Source of the DNA: Bacillus vallismortis
Lineage (GTDB): Bacteria > Bacillota > Bacilli > Bacillales > Bacillaceae
DNA: 64,000 nt
Assembly (NCBI RefSeq): GCF_004116955.1
Contig: NZ_CP026362.1
Span: forward strand, 1,280,501 to 1,344,500
Direction: 5' to 3'
In this document: piece by piece, positions 1 through 7,695 of the stretch
Layout of the letters: each line of letters begins with the position of its first letter
Position numbering within the stretch: position 1 is the first letter of the stretch
The notes under the pieces: generated by a model
The model's input: only the letters and a program-made list of their open reading frames with translations
Told to the model about the DNA's origin: nothing
Database searches by the model: none
Translations under genes and position numbers: made by a program

Positions 1-1
1 T

Positions 2-2839
2 GGCGTCCTGAGAGATGAATTAAAAGGAATAGTACAGCAATCCAAGAACAGCCTCCAGCCTTTAACAGAACAAAAAGTCCGCCATCTGCTGAAGGAACAT
101 ACGGAGATGCTTTTGAAAGATGAAACAGGTGGAACCAGCTATGCTGAACAGCTTATCACGCAAACTGAACTGGTCCAATCGCTGCGTGATCAACGAGATG
201 AGATGACAAAGAAAGCGACTGAGGCAGAAAACAGGATGCAGGAAGAAGTCAATCGCATTTTAAAAAATGCCAACCTGACGCCTTTTGAAATGCGTGAGCT
301 GGCAGCTGAATTCCTCGAATCGCAAGAGCCTTCTTTTAAAACCGGTTTTTTCTTTTCGAAAGGAAAAACTGCACAGGAAAGAGATAGAAGAAGAAATGCT
401 TTTTTCTCAGATGTGAAAAAACGAACAGAGGCCGAAGCGGATTGGCACATAATAGACACGTTTCATAAACTCGCCAAGGCATTTGATGTTCATACAGCTG
501 AAAGTGAAAAGCTGATTCAGGCCTATCGCACTCCGCTTAAAATTGACATTATTGAGCTTGCTGTCAAGCATGGTGCAGCATTTTCTTCTGAATATGTATT
601 GCAATATACAAAAGATTTGGCAGAGCTGATTCGCAAAGAGGCGAAAAGAGAAGCGGCAGACATCATAAAGGCGATTTCTGCGATGGTGAAAGAGAGTGTC
701 ACTAAAGACATGCAAACGGTCAATGAACGACTCATTCAGGAATCAGAAAAACTAGCCATTCTCCAAGAACAGGCCGGCTTAGAGAATAATGCCCGCGAAA
801 AAGCTGATCGCATATGGGCCATTTGGGAAGACGAATCCGCATGCCCAAGGAATATAGAAACCGACTGGTTTAAAACGAAGAAAAAAACAGTGGCGGCGCC
901 AGAACAGATACGAAACCAAAGCCATCAGACACGGCAGCGAAATATAAAACCAGAAATAATGGAGCAAGAACGGCCGCTTCAAGACCAGATCAAGCGCTTT
1001 CGTATATTGTCTGATCTTTTAGGCGAATATAACATGCTGTCAAAACAAACCTCAGCCTTTCAGCAAAGGATTAACAGGCTCGAGGAACGGAAATTTACAC
1101 TCGCGCTTTTCGGAGGCTTTAGTTCAGGGAAATCATCATTTGCCAATGCGCTTGTCGGTGAAAGGGTGCTTCCGTCCTCACCAACGCCAACCACAGCCAC
1201 CATTAACAAGATTACAAAACCAACCAATGGCAGCATCAATAAAACAGCGGATGTGGTCTTTAAGACGGAGGATGACATAACGGCTGAGATTTTACAGCTT
1301 ACCGGAATAAAAGAAGAGCCCACGGGCCGTTCTTTTACAGAGAAGTGGGAAAAGGCGATCAAAAAAAGCCGGCTGCAGGAAGAACACGTGAAATTAATCA
1401 GCAATTTCCTGCTTGCATATGAAAAGGTTCAGCCATATATACAGGAACAAAAGACATTAACGATACCGCTGTCTGACTTAAAACCGTATGTAGCAGAGGA
1501 AGCAACGGCCTGCGCTGTAAAAGAGGTAACGGTCTATTATACATGCCCGCTCACTGAAAAAGGGATTACGATCGTTGATACGCCCGGCGCGAGCAGCATG
1601 AACAAACGGCATACAGAGCTGGCGTTCCAATATATGAAAGATGCCGATGCGTTTTTTTATATGACCTATTATCAGCATTCCTTCTCGAAAGGAGACCGTT
1701 CATTTTTGCGAAAGCTCGGGCTGGTAAAAGAATCGCTCAGTATGGATAAAATGTTTTTCGTCATTAATGCGGCAGACCTTGCGAAAGATAAAACAGAGCT
1801 TGAAACAGTGACCGATTATGTCAGCGCAGAGCTTGTAAAAGAAGGGATTCATGAACCGCAGCTCTTTACTGTATCAAGTAAAGAGGAACTGCTCGGCAAA
1901 CCGGAATCATTTTATAACCAGTTCCCGAAAGTAAGAAAACACTTAGATCGCTTTATTGAAGTGGATGTTAAAAAAGCGTCTGCCGCACAGCTCAGTTCGG
2001 AAGCAAACAAACTATGCGAAACTGTTTTCCAGCTTCACCGATCCCAGCATCAGTCCGAAGAAGAAAAGGAAGCGCAGAAACAGCGCCTTATGCAATCATT
2101 TGCGCGGACAGCAGCCGAAATCGAGAAACGGCGAAGCTCAGAAACCATCATTGAGAAAGCAAAAAAAGACACAAAAGAACAGCTATATCACATTACACAG
2201 CGCTTATCCTTTTTTGCGAATGATTTACTAAAATCGGCATTTTATCCAGGGCTTCAGAATGGAGATTGGAAAAAGAACGTCGCTAAGGCGATGAAAACCG
2301 CAGTGCATGAATATCAATTCGAATATGTCCAGGAAATCAAAACGCTTGATGTTCGCATGAGCGGTTTTATTGAACGGCATATCGCGGAAGAATGGCTGGA
2401 AAGCTTTCAAAAAATATTAAACGAGGACGGTTACTTTTCCATTTATGCGGGTGATCTGCATTCTAACGGTATACAACTGAAGGAAGTTGAACCGGATTTA
2501 GATGAACGCGTCTTCGAGCAGGAACAAAAAGAAATCAAATCACCAAAACACTTTTTTGAACAGAAAGGAAAAGCGGCCTTCATCGAGGCTGTGCGGATGA
2601 AACTTAATAAAATCACAGAGCATTGGGTGACAAAGGAAGAAGAAAGCCTTATTTCTCATTACACAAATCACCTCAGGCGCTTGCAGGAAGAGATGGCTGA
2701 CAAAGCAATGGAACAAATAAAGGACCAGAAAGATACGTATATAGAAGGATATGCGGAAGGGGAACATGCGAAAGAGATTGAAAAAGCATACCAAGCATGC
2801 ATCTCCTGGCAAAGATCAGGCCATATAATAAAAATGTAA
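2..2839 (+). CDS. dynA: Dynamin-like GTPase DynA, C-terminal part (5' truncated by window)
   Basis: Bacterial dynamin that tethers and fuses membranes and helps cells survive phage or pore damage. In this family one polypeptide carries two fused dynamin units, and the visible ~945 residues hold the end of unit one and all of unit two. Counting from the ATG at 107, a P-loop GGFSSGKSS lies near residue 340, the G3 motif DTPGASS near 490 and the G4-like INAAD near 550, with long helical, coiled-coil stalk regions on both sides. The frame is open to the window edge, so the true start lies upstream. A run of charged helices closes the protein. The family usual length is about 1190 residues. Identification is firm from the tandem architecture and from gene order with ypbS. 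Confidence 0.93.
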   Translation, partial: GVLRDELKGIVQQSKNSLQPLTEQKVRHLLKEHTEMLLKDETGGTSYAEQLITQTELVQSLRDQRDEMTKKATEAENRMQEEVNRILKNANLTPFEMRELAAEFLESQEPSFKTGFFFSKGKTAQERDRRRNAFFSDVKKRTEAEADWHIIDTFHKLAKAFDVHTAESEKLIQAYRTPLKIDIIELAVKHGAAFSSEYVLQYTKDLAELIRKEAKREAADIIKAISAMVKESVTKDMQTVNERLIQESEKLAILQEQAGLENNAREKADRIWAIWEDESACPRNIETDWFKTKKKTVAAPEQIRNQSHQTRQRNIKPEIMEQERPLQDQIKRFRILSDLLGEYNMLSKQTSAFQQRINRLEERKFTLALFGGFSSGKSSFANALVGERVLPSSPTPTTATINKITKPTNGSINKTADVVFKTEDDITAEILQLTGIKEEPTGRSFTEKWEKAIKKSRLQEEHVKLISNFLLAYEKVQPYIQEQKTLTIPLSDLKPYVAEEATACAVKEVTVYYTCPLTEKGITIVDTPGASSMNKRHTELAFQYMKDADAFFYMTYYQHSFSKGDRSFLRKLGLVKESLSMDKMFFVINAADLAKDKTELETVTDYVSAELVKEGIHEPQLFTVSSKEELLGKPESFYNQFPKVRKHLDRFIEVDVKKASAAQLSSEANKLCETVFQLHRSQHQSEEEKEAQKQRLMQSFARTAAEIEKRRSSETIIEKAKKDTKEQLYHITQRLSFFANDLLKSAFYPGLQNGDWKKNVAKAMKTAVHEYQFEYVQEIKTLDVRMSGFIERHIAEEWLESFQKILNEDGYFSIYAGDLHSNGIQLKEVEPDLDERVFEQEQKEIKSPKHFFEQKGKAAFIEAVRMKLNKITEHWVTKEEESLISHYTNHLRRLQEEMADKAMEQIKDQKDTYIEGYAEGEHAKEIEKAYQACISWQRSGHIIKM

Positions 2840-2851
2840 AATTCAGTTGGC

Positions 2852-2880
2852 TTGTATTTCAAGTCATGATAGACTAAATA
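2852..2880 (+). promoter_or_regulatory. Probable sigma-A promoter of ypbS
   Basis: TTGTAT, a 17-nt spacer and TAAATA sit 24 nt ahead of the ypbS start. Read by eye only. Confidence 0.45.
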
Positions 2881-2903
2881 GAAAAAAGCGAGATGAACGA
2901 TTC

Positions 2904-3161
2904 ATGTCAGAGGTACATAAAGCAATTTCAGCACATTCATCAAAACAGCATGAGCATATCAAAGCATTTATGCGTCTTGAAAACATGCGTGAAATGGCCA
3001 TTGAAGAAGCGGTTTCAAAATGCAAAAACGATGAGCCATTTACGACAGATGCGATTAATGGAATTACCGAGCAAATGAATCAGCTTGCCAAACAAGGCAT
3101 CGTGCCGACAAGACGCCATGTATCAAAAGAAATGGTCAGAGAATACGTAAACCGTATGTAA
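2904..3161 (+). CDS. ypbS: Small conserved protein YpbS
   Basis: An 85-residue, acidic-basic mixed soluble protein of unknown function found next to dynA in Bacillus. It has no signal peptide, membrane segment or metal motif. It is rich in Glu, Lys and Met, looks all-helical, and ends in REYVNRM. I start it at the ATG at 2904 (MSEVHKAIS) because the longer upstream frame adds an unlikely basic leader over the promoter region. The ribosome-binding site is weak (GCGAGATG). It is likely transcribed from its own promoter 24 nt upstream. No function can be inferred. Confidence 0.8.
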   Translation: MSEVHKAISAHSSKQHEHIKAFMRLENMREMAIEEAVSKCKNDEPFTTDAINGITEQMNQLAKQGIVPTRRHVSKEMVREYVNRM

Positions 3162-3234
3162 GCTGGATGATCCTGTCGCGAGTGAATCCTCAGCGGAAGC
3201 ATATACTATATGTATCCGACGTAAGGGGGGATTC

Positions 3235-3381
3235 ATGTTGGGCAGAACAAAGCTGGGCAACAGAAACGCACAGGCCAATAACAATGCCAAAAAGAAAAAT
3301 GGATTTCAAACGCATTTTGACTCTTACGCAGGACGGGAAGCTGAAAAGCTGATCGCCAGCAATAAAAGACACAATGACTGA
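3235..3381 (+). CDS. 48-residue basic protein, SASP-like composition
   Basis: A short frame with an excellent ribosome-binding site (AAGGGGGG, 4 nt before ATG) followed directly by a rho-independent terminator, so it is very probably a gene. The product starts MLGRTKLGNRNAQ, is rich in Asn, Ala and Lys, and contains GFQTHFDSYAGREAEKL. Its composition recalls small acid-soluble spore proteins, and the NAQ...GFxTxF pattern loosely recalls gamma-type SspE repeats, but I do not recognise the family with certainty. It lies between ypbS and the exonuclease gene. Spore function is inference. Confidence 0.65.
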   Translation: MLGRTKLGNRNAQANNNAKKKNGFQTHFDSYAGREAEKLIASNKRHND

Positions 3382-3390
3382 TGATACACA

Positions 3391-3430
3391 AAACAGTATC
3401 TCTCATCAAAGAGATGCTGTTTTTTATTTT
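3391..3430 (+). terminator. Rho-independent terminator after the 48-residue ORF
   Basis: A 13-nt stem (AAACAGTATCTCT / AGAGATGCTGTTT, one mismatch) with a 6-nt loop, followed by a T-rich tract. Confidence 0.85.
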
Positions 3431-3481
3431 TGCGCTGCTTTATGGTAAAATAGAAGGAATGAAAGAAAAAGGAGTTATCTG

Positions 3482-4372
3482 ATGAATAATAATAAATTAT
3501 TGCTTGTTGATGGCATGGCTCTGTTATTTCGGGCGTTTTTTGCCACGGCTGTGCATCGCAACTTTATGATAAATGATAGCGGGGTGCCGACGAACGGCGT
3601 CAACGGATTTTTAAAGCATTTGATCACAGCTGTTGAAACATTCCAGCCGACACACGTCGTTTGCTGCTGGGACATGGGAAGCAAAACATACCGAAATGAC
3701 CTGTTCGAAGATTATAAGGCGAACCGCAGCGCACCGCCTGTGGAGCTGATTCCGCAGTTTGATCTGGCAAAGGAAGCGGCCGCTGAGCTTGGGATTATGA
3801 ATATCGGCTTTGCCGGATATGAAGCGGATGATTGTATCGGAACTCTTGCCGCTTTGTTTGCAAATGAAGCTGATATTACGATCGTAACAGGAGACCGCGA
3901 TTTACTTCAGCTGTTAACGGATGAAGTGAGTGTGGCCCTCCTCCAAAAAGGAATTGGAAATTATAAAGTCTATACAAAAGAGAACTTTTACGAAGAAACA
4001 GGCGTCCTGCCGAAAGCTTTGATTGATATTAAAGCGCTAATGGGTGATTCGAGTGATAACTATCCCGGCGTTAAAGGAATTGGAGAAAAAACAGCTTATA
4101 AACTGATTCGTGAATACGAATCGATTGATCGTTTATTAGAGAATCTGTCTCTTCTTCCGAAGGGGCAGCAAGGGAAGATTCAGCAAGGTTTGAGCGATTT
4201 GGAGATGTCGAAAAAGCTTGCGGAAATTCATTGCTCGGTGCCGCTGGCATGTACGCTTAAAGACACTTTATTTACTCTGAAAATGGAGCAGGCGGCTGAC
4301 ATGCTGCGCCGCCACCAAATTAAAGGAATTGAACGTATGCTTGAAAAGCTGAACGCTAGAGAGATCGTTTAG
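3482..4372 (+). CDS. ypcP: Flap-type 5'-3' exonuclease YpcP (FenA)
   Basis: A stand-alone homologue of the N-terminal 5'-3' exonuclease domain of DNA polymerase I (FEN superfamily), implicated in Okazaki primer removal and DNA repair. It is 296 residues long. The metal-site acidic motifs are visible: VDGMALLFRAF at the N-terminus, EADDCIGTLA near 120, TGDRDLLQL near 140, and GDSSDNYPGVKGIGEKTA near 190, which is the DNA-binding helix-hairpin-helix. A good ribosome-binding site (AAAGGAG) precedes the ATG. It converges with sspL, whose stop is 8 nt away, leaving almost no room for a terminator. Confidence 0.95.
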   Translation: MNNNKLLLVDGMALLFRAFFATAVHRNFMINDSGVPTNGVNGFLKHLITAVETFQPTHVVCCWDMGSKTYRNDLFEDYKANRSAPPVELIPQFDLAKEAAAELGIMNIGFAGYEADDCIGTLAALFANEADITIVTGDRDLLQLLTDEVSVALLQKGIGNYKVYTKENFYEETGVLPKALIDIKALMGDSSDNYPGVKGIGEKTAYKLIREYESIDRLLENLSLLPKGQQGKIQQGLSDLEMSKKLAEIHCSVPLACTLKDTLFTLKMEQAADMLRRHQIKGIERMLEKLNAREIV

Positions 4373-4379
4373 ACCTTCC

Positions 4380-4508
4380 CTAGCGTTTTGTATTGCTTTT
4401 TTTTGCTCTTTCCTCAAGCTCTGTTTTAGGGTCTGTATGCGTGTTGCCTTCTAAATCGCCTTGAGGAGTTACACCGCCGGTCAGCCGGCCTTTATCTTTC
4501 TTTTTCAT
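4380..4508 (-). CDS. sspL: Small acid-soluble spore protein SspL
   Basis: A 42-residue minor small acid-soluble spore protein made in the forespore. The sequence begins MKKKDKGRLTGG, continues with TPQGDLEGNTHTDPKTELE and ends KKSNTKR, which I recognise as SspL. The start has a GAGGTG ribosome-binding site 7 nt upstream. A plausible forespore (sigma-G/F type) promoter precedes it: CATTCTA on the minus strand at 4527-4533 with a GAATTA-like -35 about 17 nt further up, overlapping the end of ypdQ. Confidence 0.93.
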   Translation of the reverse strand: MKKKDKGRLTGGVTPQGDLEGNTHTDPKTELEERAKKSNTKR

Positions 4509-4549
4509 GTTTATTCACCTCATCATTAGAATGAACCAATGACCGTGAT

Positions 4550-4948
4550 TTAATTCTTATCATTCAGCCGAATCGCTTCTTTTGCAAGCTGATCGGCTTT
4601 TTGGTTTTGTTTTCCCGGTATCCATTTGATGAAAAAGAGAGGAAAGGCCGCTTTTAACCGGATGATTTCTTCCACATATGGGTGAAACATTTTGTTTTTT
4701 ACCATTTCAAGCTCAGCGGCTCGTTCCACAATATCTGAATCGGTGCGAAAGGAAACAGATTGATACCCGCGCTTTGCACATAGCTTCATGCCTTCAATTA
4801 ATGCACGAAATTCCGCTTCCTGATTTGTATGCATTCCGATTGGAATAGAAAAAGACTCTGCTTGTCCTTCATGTTTGATAAAAATGCCGATGCCGGAAGG
4901 TCCGGGATTACCGGCACTTGCGCCGTCTACATATATTTCTGTAGGCAT
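4550..4948 (-). CDS. ypdQ: RNase H-fold protein YpdQ
   Basis: A 132-residue RNase HI-type protein. All four canonical acidic positions appear present: [13 protein letters not shown] (Asp 8), the [11 protein letters not shown] glutamate, [10 protein letters not shown] and the [10 protein letters not shown] aspartate. From memory, the 168 orthologue lacked detectable RNase HI activity despite the fold, so function is uncertain. Translation is probably coupled to ypdP, because the ypdP stop overlaps this ATG (TAATG). A second RNase H-fold gene, ypeP, lies divergently 0.8 kb away. Confidence 0.9.
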   Translation of the reverse strand: MPTEIYVDGASAGNPGPSGIGIFIKHEGQAESFSIPIGMHTNQEAEFRALIEGMKLCAKRGYQSVSFRTDSDIVERAAELEMVKNKMFHPYVEEIIRLKAAFPLFFIKWIPGKQNQKADQLAKEAIRLNDKN

Positions 4949-5637
4949 TATGAACCCCTTTCGTCATTCGGTATCATTTTTTTTGCTGCATAGGCATAAG
5001 GCAATGAAATCAAAGATACCGCAAACTTAATCAAATATGTAGAAATAAAAATATGAAGCCAAACGCCTGCAGGATAAATGCCGAAAAAAGCGACTCCAGT
5101 AAATATAAATGTATCAAACAGCTGGCTGACAGCTGTACTGCCGCCGTTTCTGAGCCACAAAAGTCGATCAGAAGGAAATATCCTTCTAATTGACGAATAT
5201 ACATAAACATCCAGCGTTTGGCTGAAGATAAAGGCAAGCAAACTTCCTAACGCAACGCGCGGAAGAAATCCGAAAATCGTTTCAAGTGCTGTTTGCGATA
5301 TGTCGCTGGAAGCCGGTTCGAAAAGCAGCACGCCCTGCATGACAAATGTCAGCGTCAAAAGCGTTGAGAATCCGAGCCATACCGCTTTTTTGGCTTCAGC
5401 CGGACCGTATTTCTCATTGAGCACATCTGTCGCAAAAAAGATGGTGCCATACATTACATTTCCGAGCGTTGCTGTTAAGCCAAACAGTTCTACTGTTTTG
5501 ACGACTTGAAGGTTTGCGCAGACTGTAGCAAATCCAATCCATACAAACAGTCCCATTTTGCCAAATCCTTTATAAAATAAAAGAACAATGATAAAATGAA
5601 TGATCGCAAAAATGATCCAAAATGAGTTGTTAAACAA
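4948..5637 (-). CDS. ypdP: YpdP, predicted queuosine-precursor transporter (YhhQ/VUT-1 family)
   Basis: A 229-residue polytopic membrane protein with about six hydrophobic segments. It belongs to the vitamin-uptake-like YhhQ family that imports queuine precursors; motifs are [27 protein letters not shown] and [20 protein letters not shown] place the start at the TTG at 5637 (LFNNSFWII) because AAAGGAAGC stands 9 nt upstream and the length equals the known 229 residues. A start further up would run into the divergent ypeP promoter region. It is in an operon with ypdQ. Confidence 0.88.
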   Translation of the reverse strand: MFNNSFWIIFAIIHFIIVLLFYKGFGKMGLFVWIGFATVCANLQVVKTVELFGLTATLGNVMYGTIFFATDVLNEKYGPAEAKKAVWLGFSTLLTLTFVMQGVLLFEPASSDISQTALETIFGFLPRVALGSLLAFIFSQTLDVYVYSSIRRIFPSDRLLWLRNGGSTAVSQLFDTFIFTGVAFFGIYPAGVWLHIFISTYLIKFAVSLISLPYAYAAKKMIPNDERGS

Positions 5638-5719
5638 AATGAAAAAGCTTCCTTTCCGGGATAAGATTGGTTTGATTATAGCACAAGCCCGGCAACTAAT
5701 GAATGGTAAGGTGATCATA

Positions 5720-6400
5720 ATGAAGCTCAGACCGCATTTGAAAATAGAAGCAAAAGGGACGGGATCCGTTTCGTTTATAGCCGAAGATTGGCTGACTGCT
5801 CAACAGGCGCGTATGCTCGCCAGAGAACTAGGCCGTTTTCCATACATGAAAGAGCTCGAGTTCGAAGACGAAAAAGGCGGCAGCTGGACGCTAAAGGAAT
5901 TGGAAAAGCTAACAGAGGAGCTAGCTCAAGAGCCTGATGACGTAACTGTTTATTTTGACGGCAGTTTCGATAAGGAGAGCGAACTGGCGGGACTCGGAAT
6001 CGTCATTTATTATTCATTAGGAGGAATCCGGCATCGCTTGAGAAAAAATAAAAGCTTCCGGTTGAAAACCAATAATGAAGCTGAATACGCGGCGCTGTAT
6101 GAAGCAATAAGAGAAGTAAGAGAGCTTGGAGCAAGCAGAAATTCAATTACGATCAAAGGGGACTCGCTTGTCGTGCTGAATCAGCTTGACGGCAGCTGGC
6201 CTTGCTATGATCCGTCTCATAATGAATGGCTGGACAAAATAGAAGCACTTCTCGAATCGCTGAAGCTTACTCCAACTTACGAAACCATACAGCGGAAAGA
6301 CAACCAGGAAGCCGACAGCCTCGCTAAAAAAATTCTATCCCATCAATTCGTAGAAAGCCATACGAAATTAGACCGTAACGGAGATGACGATATTGGATAA
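5720..6400 (+). CDS. ypeP: RNase H-fold protein YpeP
   Basis: A 226-residue protein with an N-terminal ~70-residue domain of its own and a C-terminal RNase HI-like domain. Candidate catalytic acids are in YFDGSFDKESE, NNEAEYAALYEA, IKGDSLVVLNQL and NQEADSLAKK. The ATG at 5720 is preceded by AAGGTGAT; alternatives upstream overlap ypdP. It is divergent from ypdP over 82 nt and overlaps ypeQ by 8 nt, so the two are probably co-translated. Whether it cleaves RNA-DNA hybrids is not evident from sequence. Confidence 0.88.
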   Translation: MKLRPHLKIEAKGTGSVSFIAEDWLTAQQARMLARELGRFPYMKELEFEDEKGGSWTLKELEKLTEELAQEPDDVTVYFDGSFDKESELAGLGIVIYYSLGGIRHRLRKNKSFRLKTNNEAEYAALYEAIREVRELGASRNSITIKGDSLVVLNQLDGSWPCYDPSHNEWLDKIEALLESLKLTPTYETIQRKDNQEADSLAKKILSHQFVESHTKLDRNGDDDIG

Positions 6401-6575
6401 GAAAATGATCTTTAAAGAACTGACAGAACTTCAAGATGAATATTGCAAGGATTGTTTTATCAAGAAACAGTTCCGCAAAGATTTTGGCAAAACTTACGCA
6501 CATTCATTTTGTATCACTAAATGTACGGTTGGTGAAAAGCTGAAAGCCTACGGCGATGTCTTAACCAATCATTAA
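6393..6575 (+). CDS. ypeQ: Small zinc-finger-type protein YpeQ
   Basis: A 60-residue protein with two short Cys pairs, YCKDCFIKKQF and HSFCITKCTVG, which probably form one zinc site. Family members are described only as zinc-finger domain proteins. I use the TTG at 6393, nine nt after GGAG; an ATG at 6384 touches the Shine-Dalgarno sequence. Either start lies within the 3' end of ypeP, indicating coupling. A terminator hairpin follows immediately. Confidence 0.8.
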   Translation: MDKKMIFKELTELQDEYCKDCFIKKQFRKDFGKTYAHSFCITKCTVGEKLKAYGDVLTNH

Positions 6576-6576
6576 A

Positions 6577-6607
6577 GAATAAAACCGCAGAATCTGCGGT
6601 TTTATTC
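6577..6607. terminator. Bidirectional terminator between ypeQ and ypzA
   Basis: A perfect 13-nt stem AATAAAACCGCAG with a 3-nt loop, A-rich on one side and T-rich on the other, serving both convergent genes. Confidence 0.9.
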
Positions 6608-6871
6608 TTTGAATTCATCCAGCTGATGCTCGCTATCATCCAGAAGCTGCTGTTGCTGCTCTACAAATTGAGGATCATCGAGGGTGGTCAGTTCTTCTGA
6701 TTGTGACAGTTCTCTTGCATCCTCAATGGCTTGGTATGCGGCATCGGCTAATGTTGTGCTTTGGCCTCTTGTCGCAGCTCCTGTCGTTTTCTGCGCTGTT
6801 TCCACGGCTAGTTCCAGCTGACGCTTATCCGTAAAGCCAGTCTGCTCCTCTTCATGAAATTCTGATGTCAT
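6602..6871 (-). CDS. ypzA: Small acidic protein YpzA
   Basis: An 89-residue, strongly acidic, Gln/Glu-rich soluble protein (MTSEFHEEEQTG...HQLDEFKE) without a recognisable domain. It recalls the DUF3813/YpzA families of sporulating bacilli. The ATG at 6871 is chosen because GGAGGTG lies 6 nt upstream; the GTG in the same frame overlaps that site. Its function is unknown. Confidence 0.78.
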   Translation of the reverse strand: MTSEFHEEEQTGFTDKRQLELAVETAQKTTGAATRGQSTTLADAAYQAIEDARELSQSEELTTLDDPQFVEQQQQLLDDSEHQLDEFKE

Positions 6872-6928
6872 AAAAAACACCTCCGCAACTATTTTGCAGA
6901 GGTTTTTTGAAATTTATGTACAAAAATA

Positions 6929-6956
6929 GAAAATAAAATAGAAAATAAGCCGATAT
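6929..6956 (+). promoter_or_regulatory. Sigma-D-type promoter of degR
   Basis: GCCGATAT at 6949-6956 matches the sigma-D -10 consensus GCCGATAA. An A-rich GAAA/TAAA stretch occupies the -35 region about 15 nt up. degR is a known sigma-D gene in B. subtilis. Confidence 0.65.
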
Positions 6957-7025
6957 AACTATTGAACCAGAATAGATAGGACTGTTTTACTATTTGAGGT
7001 ATTGGCAGAGAAGGGGAACGCAGTT

Positions 7026-7208
7026 ATGGATGATAAAGACTTGAGGTCGATCCTTCACAAAACATTTATAGAAATATACAGTGATTTAGAAGAACTCGCG
7101 GATATCGCGAAAAAAGGGAAGCCTTCAATGGAAAAGCATGTCGAAGAGATTGAACAGAGGTGCAAGCAAAATATTTTGGCCATTGAAATTCAGATGAAAA
7201 TCAAATAG
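7026..7208 (+). CDS. degR: DegR, stabiliser of phosphorylated DegU
   Basis: A 60-residue protein (MDDKDLRSILHK...IEIQMKIK) that keeps the response regulator DegU in its phosphorylated state and so raises degradative enzyme production when overexpressed. It is small, charged and helical, with no catalytic motif. The start at the ATG at 7026 gives the known length; AGAAGGGG lies upstream. A sigma-D promoter links it to the motility regulon. A hairpin at the 3' end separates it from the convergent cspD. Confidence 0.93.
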   Translation: MDDKDLRSILHKTFIEIYSDLEELADIAKKGKPSMEKHVEEIEQRCKQNILAIEIQMKIK

Positions 7209-7232
7209 GAGAGGCAAATGCCTCTCCTCTAT
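7207..7232. terminator. Hairpin between degR and cspD
   Basis: A perfect 9-nt inverted repeat (AGGAGAGGC / GCCTCTCCT) with a 4-nt loop overlapping the degR stop. The T tract is weak. Confidence 0.65.
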
Positions 7233-7251
7233 TTGTCATCATGTATTGAGT

Positions 7252-7452
7252 TTAGAGTTTTACAACATTAGAAGCTTGAGGTCCACGATTACCTTCGACA
7301 ATTTCAAAAGAAACTTCTTGTCCTTCTTCTAATGATTTGTATCCGTCTCCTTCGATAGCTGTGAAGTGAACAAATACATCGTCTCCGCCTTCAACTTCAA
7401 TGAAGCCGAATCCTTTTTCGTTGTTGAACCATTTTACTTTACCGTTTTGCAT
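7252..7452 (-). CDS. cspD: Cold-shock protein CspD
   Basis: A 66-residue single-domain cold-shock RNA chaperone. RNP1 (KGFGFIEV) and RNP2 (VFVHFTAI) are intact. It binds single-stranded nucleic acid and counteracts mRNA structure at low temperature. The start has a strong AGGAGGAATT site. The gene has its own promoter and a roughly 90-nt 5' leader (7453-7540) containing a small TAGCAC/GTGCTA hairpin next to the ribosome-binding site, typical of csp leaders. Confidence 0.97.
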   Translation of the reverse strand: MQNGKVKWFNNEKGFGFIEVEGGDDVFVHFTAIEGDGYKSLEEGQEVSFEIVEGNRGPQASNVVKL

Positions 7453-7544
7453 ATTGCTTAATTCCTCCTAGTACTGTAGCACCTGTGTGCTAAAAAAAAT
7501 TTTTGTCACCATTTAACTTTGATTCATTGTTAAATGATGGTTCA

Positions 7545-7573
7545 ACTATACACCATCTGGGAGCACTCGTCAA
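7545..7573 (-). promoter_or_regulatory. Sigma-A promoter of cspD
   Basis: Minus strand TTGACG (7568-7573), 17-nt spacer, TATAGT (7545-7550). It starts transcripts with a long cold-shock-type leader. Confidence 0.8.
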
Positions 7574-7654
7574 GTTGCGAAACGGTTTATTTTTAAAAAG
7601 AAGGGCAAGTTTTACAGAAAAATGTAACCGTTTTTATTAGTAGTTAAAAACAAA

Positions 7655-7684
7655 TAAAAAGAGCACACGATTTTCGTATGCTCT
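7655..7684 (-). terminator. ugtP terminator
   Basis: On the minus strand, a GAGCATACGA / TCGTGTGCTC stem (one G-T pair) with a short loop and a T tract, 12 nt after the ugtP stop. Confidence 0.88.
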
Positions 7685-7695
7685 CTATAAACATG

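Noticed and set aside
5600..5719. Longer N-terminus for ypeP
   Set aside because: It would overlap the divergent ypdP start and promoter region, and the ATG at 5720 has a good AAGGTGAT site.
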